From Argentina anserina (Eukaryota > Streptophyta > Magnoliopsida > Rosales > Rosaceae), in the NCBI RefSeq assembly GCF_933775445.1, contig NC_065873.1, forward strand, positions 13,764,001-13,828,000: a stretch of DNA of 64,000 bases. The letters are read 5' to 3'. The translations under genes were made by a program, and so were the position numbers. Shown here in pieces: positions 47,847-58,682 of the stretch. Numbering within the stretch: position 1 is the first letter of the stretch; each line of letters starts with the position of its first letter. The notes beneath the pieces are model-generated. The model saw only the letters and a program-made list of their open reading frames with translations, did not search any database and was not told where the DNA came from.

Positions 47847-49002
47847 TTTCTAAAGGCCATAACACAACTTAAAACGGAGAAAAATGAACTTAGATGCAAA
47901 AAAATAAAGTTTACTGGAGGTAGTAAAAATTTACTAAAGTTTACTAGAGGTAGTAAACTTCTACTGGGGGTATTAAACTTGAAAAACAGTATTTCTAAAG
48001 GCCATAACACATCTTAAAACGGAGAAAAATGAACTTAGATGCAAAAAAATAAAGTTTACTGGGGGTAGTAAAAATTTACTAAAGTTTACTAGAGGTAGTA
48101 AACTTCTACTGGGGGTATTAAACTTCAAAAACAGTATTTCTAAAGGCCATAACACACCTTAAAACAGAGAAAAATGAACTTAGATGCAAAAAAATAAAGT
48201 TTACTGGGGGTAGTAAAAAATTACTAAAGTTTACTAGAGGTAGTAAACTTCTACTGGGGGTATTAAACTTGAAAAACAGTATTTCTAAAGGCCATAACAC
48301 ACCTTAAAACGAAGAAAAATCAACTTAGATGCAAAAAAATAAAGTTTACTGGGGGTAGTAAAAATTTACTAAAGTTTACTATCTCTAGTAAACTTCTACT
48401 GGGGGTATTAAACTCGAAAAACAGTATTTCTAAAGGCCATAACACACCTTAAAACGGAGAAAAATCAACTTAGATGAAAAAAAATAAAGTTTACTGGGGT
48501 AGTAAAAATTTACTAAAGTTTACTACCTCTAGTAAACTTCTACTGGGGGTATTAAACTTGAAAAACAGTATTTCTAAAGGCGATACCACACATTAAAACG
48601 GAGAAAAATCAACTTAGATGCAAAAAAATAAAATTTACTGGGGGTAGTAAAAATTTACTAAAGTTTACTAGAGGTAGTAAACTTCTACTGGGGGTATTAA
48701 ACTTGAAAAACAGTATTTCTAAAGGCCATAACACACCTTAAAACGGAGAAAAATCAACTTAGATGCAAAAAAATAAAGTTTACTGGGGGTAGTAAAAATT
48801 TACTAAAGTTTACTAGAGGTAGTAAACTTCTACTGGGGGTATTAAACTTGAAAAACAGTATTTCTAAAGGCCATAACACATCTTAAAACGGAGAAAAATC
48901 AACTTAGATGCAAAAAAATAAAGTTTACTGGGGTTAGAAATTTTTTACTAAAGTTTACTAGAGGTAGTAAACTTCTACTGGGGGTATTAAACTTGAAAAA
49001 TA
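47847..49002. repeat. 145-bp tandem array, eight copies
   Basis: The word TTTCTAAAGG starts at 47847, 47992, 48137, 48282, 48427, 48571, 48716 and 48861, a period of 145 bp with one of 144. Each unit contains TTTACTGGGGGTAGTAAA and AGTTTACTAGAGGTAGTAAACT, both hairpins. Copies are nearly identical, so amplification or homogenisation is recent. In copies 4 and 5 the second hairpin is turned round. Confidence 0.97.
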
Positions 49003-49172
49003 GATTGGAGGTGGATGAGTTCTTGTTTCAGGAAATTTTTGGGCGAGAAAGTGAGGATGCTAGATGGGTGAAATTTTCAGTGAAGGAGCAAGTGAAACGT
49101 AAAAGACAGAGATAGGGAGGCTGTCAAATTTGACAGTGTCTCAGCGAAAAAACTCCATACATTAACCAAGCA

Positions 49173-49476
49173 CACTCTTCACTTAGAGGAGTTATAGAAC
49201 GCTCATTTGGAGTTTGAAAAAAAAAGGAAGATTTTAAAAGACATGCAAGGATATTCATTCGAGAAACAAGTGAAGATTGTCATCGCTACTATGACACTTC
49301 ATAATTATATCCGAAGATATGCACATCGTGATAGACATTTTGTCCGAGGCGAAGAAAGGGAAGGTGGTGGAGATGAGGAAGAAGAAGATGATGATGAACA
49401 AAATCATCATGGCGCACAAGAAATTGATATATTAAGAGACATGATTGCTCAAAGTTTGATGAATGCACGTGATTGA
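49173..49476 (+). pseudogene. Harbinger transposase (DDE_4) C-terminal remnant
   Basis: Reads HSSLRGVIERSFGV, then a TGA and a shift where relatives have WKK, then KKRKILKDMQGYSFEKQVKI and TMTLHNYIRRYAHRDRHF. It ends in an acidic tail and a stop at 49476. ERSFGV..K..ILxxM and ALHNYIR are hallmarks of plant PIF/Harbinger transposases, including the last catalytic Glu region. The N-terminal two thirds, with both Asp residues, are missing. Confidence 0.85.
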
Positions 49477-49828
49477 GTATTTATGTATTGACATGATTCT
49501 AATCAAAACCAAATTATCAATATCAGAGTATATTGGTTTAAGATAATTTTAAAATTATCCAATATTAATATGCCATATATTTTTAGGCATTGTTTTAAAC
49601 TAAAATTAACTAAAAATTATCTTACATGTCTAAATTGGTCATTTGACAAATTAAAAGCATAAGCTAGTTTGAGTTTACCAAACGCTTTGCCATTACTTCT
49701 ATCACTAACAGCTACTTATATAAGCCAGTTTACCAAACAGTCTGTAACTTTATTTATCAGCCACTTATTTTCAGAAATCAGCATAAGCCGACTTTTTTTA
49801 TAAGCTCAGCTGTACCAAACACACCCAT

Positions 49829-51726
49829 TATCGTTGGTTAGAATAAACATCGATGAATTCGAAGTTAGGTTAGTAGTGTGTGTGACATTTGGGGTGAAAT
49901 GTGGCATGGCCATGGGCATTTTTAGAGCCCGAATTGCAGGTTAAGGGTTATGGTTTTAACGGTTCTTCCAGCTAAATTCGCTGTCACTTTACCAAAATGA
50001 ATGCCTTGCCTTGTTGACGAGTTAGTTAGGCAGTGAGTTCCTTTGGCACGTGGTAGTACATGGTAGTGAGTCTTAGTAGGGCCAAGAGAATAGTTTGAAC
50101 TCCATTTATCATGTACTCATCGTTATTGAGTGATTATTACAAAAATAGTAGTTACAGAGTTTCAAATGTTGGTGGTCGGTGGATGGTTTCAATACTTAGT
50201 CGACTTACTTCTTGATCTAATGACCCTTAGGTGGTTTAACTCGAGTTTAATGTTAATTGGGGTGAAGAACCTTATTCATTGTTTTATACCTCAAGTGATA
50301 TTGAGTTGTGATCTTGGTATGATTAGGTACTTGGCAAATTTGTGTGGAGTGATTGCAGTGATTTGTAATCTTCAAAGTTGTGTGGAAGACGTAGTGGGAT
50401 CTTAAAGTGAGTAAATCTCACTTATTTCAATTTAATTGAGATATTAACATAGTTCATGTGGCATCAACTTTTATAAGTTGTTCTAAAAATACTTTTGATT
50501 TAAAATTATATGAACATGATCGTTTACGGTTCATGGGTAAGTAAAATGAAATTTACTAAAATGATTTCAAGGATTTGGTGCTTGAGAACAATGATTAATG
50601 TTGAGTGTGAGATAGAACTATACTTGTTGATATTGATATAGGTCTATTTGTACATGTATATTTAATGATAATAATGGTATACATATACACGTAGCTATAA
50701 TATATTCTTTAATATTATTGTTGCATATTTGGTTTTTATTGGCGGATGAGACCAAAATGGAAGAAAATGTAACTTCCGGTAATTTGGATGAATTGGTTGT
50801 TGTTGGCAGATGAGACCATAATTGAAAAAAATGTACATTTTGGTAAATTAGTTTAATTGTATGACTTGTTCATATTGTGATATTGTGAGAGTCGCTTGGT
50901 TTTGTACAATATTATCATTGGTGGATTGATTATATTGTACGTGTTGTTTTAACATTGAGTCTTGTTAAAATATTTTCTGGTCTTCGGACTTGGTGATAGA
51001 AATTTAATCGAGAATCAAGCCTCTGACCAGATGATTGGTTACGATCAGTTAGAACTCTAGTTTCTCTGTCAATGCACGGCAAAATGGGTAACCTAGTGAG
51101 GTTATTTGGGTTTCATGAGTGCATGTTTTAAAAAATGAATTTAACTATTTTATGTTTGTGTTGGTTGTTGAGTTGTTAAATTCTCAAGACATGAATTTTT
51201 TCATGTGTTTCTCTTTTGAGAAATGGATATTGTATTTTAAAAGAAAACAAAGTGAGAGTAATTATATTGGTTTTCAAGTGAGTTTATTTTGTTGCATTTT
51301 TGTGTGATTTCCTAAACTATGTTTTTATGCAGCAAACACTACTATTTATCATGCATTATTACAAGTGTTTTGTGTGAATTTTAAATCTCGTTGCTTATAT
51401 CTTATAAGCATGTTTATCTTTAATTAAGTTTACTCATACGAGTTTTAAAAGCTAACCGGGTTTATTGTTTATAACCTGGTGCACCAATCCATGGTGTAGG
51501 GTATTTGTGCAGGTTGATGTTTGTGTTTGTGTGAGAGTTTGGGGATGCATTGACAAGAGTAGAATGTTGTAATTTGAGAACTTTTTATATAACTAGTTCT
51601 TTGTAACTGTTGCAGTTCTCTTGTAGATCAAGTATTGTGCTAGATGTAAATGTAATTATTTTAGTTAGATTCGAGTTGTTACGTTTTTGAAATCGAATTT
51701 TATTATATCAAAATTCGGGGCGTTAC
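49829..51726. other. Right part of the TGTAA element, non-coding
   Basis: AT-rich, no supported frame. Two near-copies of GGCGGATGAGACCAAAATGGAAG / GGCAGATGAGACCATAATTG at about 50740 and 50808. The end (51480-51727) reads like the 3' end of other TGTAACGCCCC-type plant elements. Confidence 0.5.
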
Positions 51727-52234
51727 AGAAGGGACCTTCCATGTAAACCCCAATGCCTGAACTTGAATACAATTTCTGGAGGACCAGAATACGCATGGAG
51801 AATTTCGATAGCAAAACCGCGAGGGAAGGCCGTTGTGAAAGCTCGATGAGATGAATCCAGGGTTTCTTCAGCCGGGTTGTAGCACCGGAACTCATGTGGC
51901 AAAGAGGTCTGCATGAAAGAGTTTAGCCTCCTCCAAGTTTCTTCAGCCGGGTTTCTCAGCCAAATTTATCTTTTTCCTTCCTGCAAGTTCATAAAAAGAA
52001 AAACAATCCTATTACAAATATAGACTTCGAATAATGACCAACAAAAAATTTACCATTCAGGCTGAATGTGTAGTTACTTGGATCAAGTGTTTTATAGTCT
52101 GTGTCACTTGTCTTATGAAACAACTCCATTTCCCACGTCTTCACAAGGTTCTGCACTCGTTCTTCCAGTGATCCAGGAGGCCATATCTTCAATCAAATTA
52201 CTGAAAATGTTATGTGTAATTGATTGTGTGTGCG

Positions 52235-52240
<6 letters not shown>

Positions 52241-52272
<32 letters not shown>
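52241..52272. repeat. (GA)n at the intron 1 donor of the pathogen-related pseudogene
   Basis: On the minus strand the intron starts gtctctctct..., so the repeat begins in the donor itself. The intact paralogue has the same arrangement. Confidence 0.95.
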
Positions 52273-52275
<3 letters not shown>

Positions 52276-52413
52276 TGGTTATGCCTTCTTCAAAGAGCTT
52301 GTTGACAACATCATAGTTTGGTGGGGAACCATACCTCCATTTATTTTAGTGTTCTTCTCTTCTTCTCCATGCAAATCAAATAGTAACGATAAGGTTCTTT
52401 CTGAAGAAGCCAT

Positions 52414-53442
52414 CTCAAATTCTCTAACCAATCGAAACTTTTGAGCATTCTACGTATGACCACTCACCAGACTCACTATATTAGCAGAGATGTCACTAGC
52501 TAGATATATATAGGGCCAGGGTCAGAAATTTCAAACATATATTATACACACACGAACACAGATATGATATGCTCGCACTTGCGTTTGAACTTGCGCGAAA
52601 GATAGAAAAAAAATGAACCGCGAAAGTTCTCAGTAGTAGCTAATATCATATCCTATTGAAAGATGACAAATATCAAAAAATGAAATGCACTTTTTTAAAG
52701 GAATAAATAAAATTCATATAAAATTTGTTTCACCAAAGAAAAGAACCATGAGTAACGTCATGGAGATCGAGACTAGGCTGAAGATTATACTCAGATTTAT
52801 TCTTAGTACGTCTTAGTCATCCATCATTAACAAGTGACTGCGCGCAGACTGTAGAGACACCAAAACGATTTTGTCATCTTTGCGTTCCATAATGGTTGGC
52901 GGTTATTAGCGCCAAAATTAAAACCATGGATGCCTAACTGTTCGTAATCAGTAGTTTCAGCACACATCTTTTTAGACCCAAAGAACTGATCATTCTTAGC
53001 GAAGACGTATTGGTTTTCTATCCTACAAATTTGCCAGAAAAGAAAACGTAGCTATTTCATTGAACTTGAATAGTATGCAATACAGTTCCATTGTTCAAAG
53101 TTCAAACTAAAATAACCAGAATTACGTATAGCATGCCTAAACCCCTCGCTTCCAAACCTAACTAAGTAGCCCTTTTTAAGCTGTTGAAGGTATTGAAAGT
53201 TATGAAACGCGTCCTAGAGTAACTAGAAATATAATGATGTCGATTTTTGTTTTTTTAGTAAATCTATCTAATATGTGTCCGATATTTGGTAATTACATAT
53301 CTGATTTCCTGAAAGGCTGAGACCATTTTTTATACGGGGAGAAGAGTACTGCGAACCAGCTGCTACTTTCAGAGTGATGGAAAGAAAAGCTGGCGATAAT
53401 ATGTCGAAACCAAAAATTGATATTAACAAACCCATTCGGACA
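52414..53442. other. No gene recognised
   Basis: Upstream region of the pathogen-related pseudogene (former promoter) and AT-rich DNA. No other feature. Confidence 0.45.
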
Positions 53443-53755
53443 CAACAAGGTAGGGCTGCTAATCGGTTCCGGTTCCTGAAGGAACTGTTAGAATCGAACC
53501 AATTAACAGAAGTTCAGCTCGGTTCCTAGAAAAAAATGAAGTTATATATAGAACCGAACCGTTTTTAAAACAGTTCGGTTCCGTTCGGTTCTAACATCTA
53601 AAATGCATAGGAACCGTTGGATTTTAAGTCTAATAGGTGTTCTTTTACCAAATTTGATTTCCAATATGTTGATCTATTACCTGTTTTCTGATCACTGATT
53701 ATTGCAAGTAGCCCTTGGCTTATTTAATTGTTGTCTGTCAGATTGTGTTTTATAG

Positions 53756-54007
53756 TCGAAGAGGAAGGTTAAGGATCCCAAGGAGGAAACTGTCACTATT
53801 GGACTTGTTGTCCGTGACGCAGAGCATGTTTTCGATGTCGCTCACATCTTTGCCTCCTTCAATGATACTTTCATTGTAAGTTGTGTGTCTTCTTAAATGT
53901 TATTGTTGCCAAGATTATGGAGGTTGGAGATGTAAATATGTTTTGTTTGATTGTAATTGTAGCATGTGATTGATTTGTCTAGGAGGGAAACTCTGGTTCG
54001 CATCACT
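53756..54007 (+). pseudogene. RPS14: Captured ribosomal protein S14 (uS11) fragment
   Basis: Exon-like block 53756-53875 (acceptor ttatag, donor gtaagt) reads [20 protein letters not shown] then [20 protein letters not shown]. Block 53963-54007 (acceptor tgtag) reads HVIDLSRRETLVRIT. These equal residues from just after the start Met to about residue 55 of cytosolic S14, which lies in the 40S head-platform region near the mRNA exit. The intron is retained, so the capture was of genomic DNA. The rest of the gene is absent, and several changes ([12 protein letters not shown] for the usual GPxVREGExVFG) show decay. Confidence 0.9.
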
Positions 54008-54065
54008 AGTATTGTTTTCCACTCCTCTATTTGTTTATAATGGAGTAGTGTTGTATGAAATCAGT

Positions 54066-54297
54066 TTATTGCATTCAGCCCCTACAAGTGTTGCAGCTGT
54101 TTCATTGCATTATAATGATTATTGCATTCAGCCCCTACCAGTGCTGCTGCTTGTTTCATTGAATTATAATGATTGTGTGCATTCATTGTTGCATTCAGCC
54201 CCTACTAGTGTTGATGTTGGTTTCATTGCATTATAATGATTATTGCATTCAGCCACTACAAGTGTTGCTGCTAGTTTCATTGCATTATAATGATTAT
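54066..54297. repeat. Minisatellite, four units of ~55-65 bp
   Basis: Unit GCATTCAGCCCCTACNAGTG...TTTCATTGCATTATAATGATT occurs four times with variation, inside the hAT-type element just after the S14 fragment. Confidence 0.9.
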
Positions 54298-54910
54298 ATA
54301 AGTAAAATTAAAAATTGTAAACATAATGCTCTGTTGCTAAATTGCTATGCAGTAAAAGAGTTGACTTGATGGCTGCATAACTTGCATTCATGGAGGCTGG
54401 AGAGTGCCAGAGTGGTGCACATAACTTTGTTTTGTTAGTTTGTAATTTACTATGCTTTCTTGACTATTTGATGAGTTTAGTACTATGGTTTGTTATTTTG
54501 TAATCTGGTGAGTCTCCTTAGTTTACCACTAAGACTGAGTTGAGTGAGTTCAGCACTTTATGAAAAAAACTTGAATGTTGATTGAATAATTGTAATCATG
54601 AAGCAAATTACTCTGGATAGTAGCACTATTAGTTTATTTACTTTGCTATAGGTCTTCCACAATTGTATATTGTCAATATCATCAAGAAACATTGATGTTT
54701 AATTGTTTATACAAAGTTTCAGCTACAGGTTTTGTAGGAACCGTTTGGAACTATTTTTGGGACTGGAACCGTAATGGAACTGTTAGGAACCGAACCAAAC
54801 GGTTCATATTCTGAAAAACAAAAAAATCTAACCGTTTAAATAGCACGGTTCGGTTTACGGTTCCACCTATTTTTGATTGTTTTGAAACCGTTTACAGCCC
54901 TACAATAAGG

Positions 54911-56029
54911 TATCTCTTCGAAATAACTTCACCAATGACGATTGTTCTCCGTTCATGTTTTTGTATCCAGATGACCAAAAAGAACACCTAGGTCCACCAG
55001 CCACTATATTGAAGATCATTTGAAATTGCAGACTATTGTCCGATAACAATATCATATTGCACAAAGTGTAAAATGTCACCCAACATAATTTTACTCGTAT
55101 CAACTAATAGACAAAGTATAATTATTTTCGACTTCGAGCTATTCAAGACAAAATATGTATCTTTATTACAATCTCTTGCTACAAAGGAACACCATTTAAT
55201 TCCATTTATAAAGAAACCGATATGAGTTTGTTTGTTTTTGTAACTACACTCGGAATTTATGATGGGTTGCCTACGTACCTTGGAGGGAATCAAGTCACTC
55301 GTAGTTCAAGAGTTTCAATGAGTGAATGACTCAATGGAGGGATTTGATTTGGAATTTGGAATAGTATTTAGGATTCGGTTACATCTAGATAATTTGACTT
55401 TAGATTGCTTGCGGGATCAAACCACATGTAGTTCCGGGTCTTTGAGAATCCAATGGGTAGATGACCCATTTACTTGGAATTTATTTATGAGGGTCTAAAG
55501 CCCTCGAGCTTGCTTTCGAGCATTTTAAGAATGATTTGATTTTTTTTTGGTGCTTGGTGAATTTGACTAGCGGCGTCAGGGATTTGGATTTGCTAAATTT
55601 GACTGGTGGAGTCAAGGATTCGATTTGAGATATGTGGTTGTGCTGATGCCTCTTTTTTCCAGAAGCCCAAAGTCAAGGCACGACATGCGAAAAACCGAAT
55701 CAACGGTCCTAAAATCATGCCAAACTTAATATCAAGCCAATCATAGATTAAAAGGTTTATCAAGGCACCAACATTAGAGCAGAATAAAGTGACAACAACG
55801 CTAGTTTGGAGCATGTTGAATCGACACCAACATGTAATTGCTACATATTATTAGCCACCTAGAAAAAATTTCGTTCAATTTAAATCTCGTTTAACCATCC
55901 GACTTTTTTTTAATTGATAAAAAAAATCAGAGAACATTTTTGCCCGGTGATTATGGTTTTTTTTTGTTAACCGGTGATTATGGTTTATCATAATGTCTTT
56001 AACTCAATCAAAAGAATTTTTGGATAACA
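54911..56029. other. No gene recognised
   Basis: Low-complexity and repeat-like, with the phrases GGATTTGATTTGGAATTT and AATTTGACTAGCGGCGTCAGG / AATTTGACTGGTGGAGTCAAGG (55560-55620) recurring. It may be part of a degraded element. No supported frame. Confidence 0.4.
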
Positions 56030-56592
56030 TTCCAAAAAAAGGTCATAAATACATTCTAGTCTCGAAATAAGGTTGATCGACACCAGCCGATGTGATCAAT
56101 ATATATATTTAGGAATCCCGTAAAAATTTCGTCCGTTTTGGACATTGTTTGACCGTCTGTACGTACGAAAAAAAAACATTTTGACATAATAAAACCTTAT
56201 TAACCGGGGCTTTACCTAACAAGTTTCTTCGATTAGACCACGCACGCTGGGTGAAATAATTATTTGATTTAAGATATGCAAACGGTTTTTGGCGTTCGCA
56301 TTTATATAATAGGAGCTCCCTTAGGGCATATTAGTGGTGTTTTCGGTTTACCGGAAATCCGTACGATCAAACGAGATCCAAATTAAATGAAATTTTTGCA
56401 GGGTCACTAAATATATATACCGATCACATCGACTGGTGTCGATTGATCCTGAAAAGTTTCTTTCATATAGTCGCTTTCAAAATGCGATAGTTTTATTTTG
56501 AACTAATATAAAGGTTATGATACATTAGTTGACACTTCGGCAATCGATAACTCCAGTTAAGAATATAGTTAACCAACACCAGCCAATGTAAT

Positions 56593-56627
<35 letters not shown>

Positions 56628-57060
56628 GGGACCCAGTAAAAAATTTATCCGTTTTGGACATATTTGACCGTTTATATATACAGTTAACCAAAAAAGAATA
56701 GATTCTAGTGGGTTCAACACCAGTACTTCGTTTTTTTTTACATTTCAAATTAAATTATAAAACATTTAGACATATACATATACATATACATATATTTTAG
56801 ATATCATGTAAAAATATTTTCAATTGGACCTAGCTTGTTTGGTCGTCCGAACGTCGTAAGAACCCAAAATACCATTTATACGCCCTGTGCAATGACCCAT
56901 CTCCGAGATGCGAATGCCGAACCTTATTTACATCTCTCAAGCTATGTATGTATGGAGAATCACCTTGTGTGGTATGATCCCAATATCCATCACCGAGTTG
57001 TCCACTAATGTGTCATAACATTTATATCATGTTATATATCAAAGTGTCACATTATGAACT
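56030..57060. repeat. Inverted copy of the 31.9-33.3 kb palindromic repeat
   Basis: Contains, in reverse orientation, the same marks: ATCGACACCAGCCGATGTGATC, GGCATATTAGTGGTGTTTTCG, GGGTCACTAAATATATATACCGATCACATCGAC, CATATAGTCGCTTTCAAAATGCGATAGTTTTATTTTGAAC and GGTTATGATACATTAGTTGACACTTCGGCAATCG. A second, more decayed unit follows to about 57060. A (TA)n tract sits at 56594-56625. Confidence 0.85.
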
Positions 57061-58059
57061 AGCCATAAGAATTATAGAGACAACTTCTAAACGATATATT
57101 TTACATTACTAACATAATAATAGGGTCGTACTCTGTACTTTATGAAACTATCAACGCGGTCCAACCTCGTTTTGACATTGTTCTAGTTCCATAAGAGTGC
57201 CCATATAGTGCGCTGATATAAATCTCATAAATATTTATACTCGCAAAAATAACAGATTATTTTCATGGCATAATATTCTTTGGCGAAATTTTCAAACGTC
57301 AAAGCTATTTATAAATACTTTTTGAGTGTCAAATGTAGTTGAAGATTCATTTGAAAAAGAAGTGTTTGCGGCCAACATAATACCACGTCCGTATCTCTGA
57401 TTATTGGAATAAAGTTTAAGCATTAATACCCCAACAACACCAATGAAAATTAAAATACAAGAGTTATGGCATTAAATCTCATATTACAAGAAATTCAAGA
57501 ATTTCTACGGGTACTAGCACGAGCAAAAATGGTTGAAAAGAAATATATACAGTAGTTGCATTAATTTTCACCACTTTTTAACCTAGGAACAAAAATAACC
57601 GAAACCCAATACCACACTCTATACCCGACCCACTACGTCCCCAGGCCCAACACCATCATCTCATTTTTGTCCAACAAAAATAACAGTAGAAACTCATCTT
57701 CTTCCCCTTTCTTCGTTTTCCAGAATGCGGATCTACAATTTTGAATCTCCAATTGCCATAGCTAACATAATCATTTCTACATATCTCCTCCTCCTCTTTT
57801 ACCCTATTTCAAAGACCAAAAATTTTCTCTCTCCGAATCTCCATCCCCAAATTACTTAGCAAAATCCACATCCTTTGATCCGTCAAGTATCGATCTGGTT
57901 TCTTCACTCGACTAAGTTGCCCGAAATTTTATGGGTATGCCTTCCCACGACGATGCCTTCCCATCATAACCTATCTTTCTTTGCCTTCCTATCATAACCC
58001 TTCTTTCTAATCGGGAAGAATCAATTTTTCATTCGGAGGAGGCCGGAGAATGAGAACGC
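57061..58059. other. No gene recognised
   Basis: A frame of 44 codons at 57725 (MRIYNFESPIAIANIIISTY...) has no family features. CT-rich stretches near 57700 and 57785 resemble leader sequence. No gene is supported. Confidence 0.4.
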
Positions 58060-58062
58060 TTA

Positions 58063-58679
58063 GGCTATGTTTGTTTCATGGAAACTATGCCATGGGAAAG
58101 GAAAGTGGTTCATTTCCTTTGTTTGGGAGCCCAAGAATTAGAGAGGGAAAGGAAATGGTTTCCAACTGGTTTGGAAAATTGGTGGGAAAGTGCTTCCCTC
58201 CACAACCCCTATGGATTTATTTTCCCTCCCAACTTCCACAACTTTTGCTAATATTTGGACTAAATTACCCTTCTCATGGTTGTTCCTCTTTATATATTTA
58301 TAGTCTTATGTCTTATGTTTCCATCAAGTTAATAGCTAGATTGACATTATATAATGTCAAATTTCATTGATCCTATTGTAAATTTCCCTTTGAATAATGA
58401 TGTGAACATAGAAAGAACATCACTAATGTGTTTGCTTAAAGATTAAATTAAATTCCTAAAAGCATGATAATTGTATAAAGAGAGATCTAATTGAGGGTAA
58501 GAGTTGAGGGTATTATTGGAAAATAGGTCGAGTTCTATTTCCTTTCTCTAAGTAGATTCCTGACTTTTCCAAACACCAGAAAAGAAAACAGTTGGGAATT
58601 GCATTTTCCCATAGGAAAGGAAAATTCAAAGAATTTGTTTCCTTTCCTTTCCTTTCCTTTCTTTGATCCAAACATGGTC
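58063..58679. mobile_element. PIF/Harbinger-type MITE, 617 bp
   Basis: Ends GGCTATGTTTG and CAAACATGGTC are inverted, flanked on both sides by TTA (58060-58062 and 58680-58682), the 3-bp target of Harbinger elements. Inside, GGAAAGGAAA and TTTCCTTTCC words face each other. Open frames in it are by-products. Confidence 0.75.
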
Positions 58680-58682
58680 TTA

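Larger units (their letters stand above)
47203..49828 (+). mobile_element. PIF/Harbinger transposon, defective
   Basis: The end GCTGTGTTTGGTAGAGCTTATGAGC faces ...GCTCAGCTGTACCAAACACACCC, an imperfect TIR of the GGGTGTGTTTGGTA type. Subterminal AAGCC/GGCTT words recur at both ends. A transposase C-terminus lies at 49173-49476. Most of the middle is a 145-bp tandem array. Target duplication unclear (ATT/ATTA region). Confidence 0.7.
46231..51727. mobile_element. 5.5 kb TGTAA...TTACA element (LTR-type, non-coding)
   Basis: Starts TGTAATATCC and ends GGGGCGTTACA, flanked by exact GAAGG copies (46226-46230 and 51728-51732). It lies inside exon 3 of the pathogen-related pseudogene, so both ends are defined by the split gene. 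TG..CA ends and a 5-bp repeat fit an LTR-retrotransposon derivative: a solo LTR or a large non-coding derivative. The first 300 bp share a block with 62940-63000 (AAGTTGTAGAGCTCGT.RATACGAATTCGT). I find no gag or pol. A Harbinger transposon is nested at 47203-49828. Confidence 0.8.
45894..52413 (-). pseudogene. Pathogen-related protein gene, split and frame-broken
   Basis: Paralogue of the intact gene at 61139. Exon 1 (52274-52413) starts MASSER and later reads WRYGSPPNYDVVNKLFEEG in another frame, so it carries a frame change near ACACTAAAATAAATGG. Exon 2 (52054-52186) is intact (IWPPGSLEERVQNLVKTWEM). Exon 3 (from 51980) has an extra AACCCGGCTGAAGAAAC copied from its own downstream part, which brings a TGA, and one extra base in the later GGGGTTTACATGG. 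Exon 3 is then cut at 51728 by a 5.5 kb insertion and resumes at 46230-46168 (FKSHAPTGELGELFGMAVYQ). Exon 4 (46068-45894) has lost two bases after EKVVS and then reads FFDRGELLGGLLKGASL to a stop. The C-terminal part is otherwise well kept, so inactivation is fairly recent. Confidence 0.9.
53451..54902. mobile_element. hAT-type element carrying an RPS14 fragment (Pack-type)
   Basis: Left end TAGGGCTGCTAATCGGTT and right end AACCGTTTACAGCCCTA are inverted. Flanks CAACAAGG (53443-53450) and CAATAAGG (54903-54910) match at 7 of 8, as an 8-bp hAT target duplication would. The subterminal zones are dense in GGTTCGGTTCC / GGAACCGAACC words, probable transposase binding sites. Inside lie two exons of a ribosomal protein S14 gene and a minisatellite. 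No transposase is present, so it moved with help from another element. Confidence 0.85.

Noticed and set aside
47801..48300. Repeated frames reading LWPLEILFFKFNTPSRSLLP on the minus strand
   Set aside because: They arise from the 145-bp tandem repeat, which has no stop in that frame for 60 codons. No start context, not kept in all units.
58050..58370. Plus-strand frame of 106 codons
   Set aside because: Lies across the Harbinger MITE at 58063; composition is that of GGAAAGG repeats.
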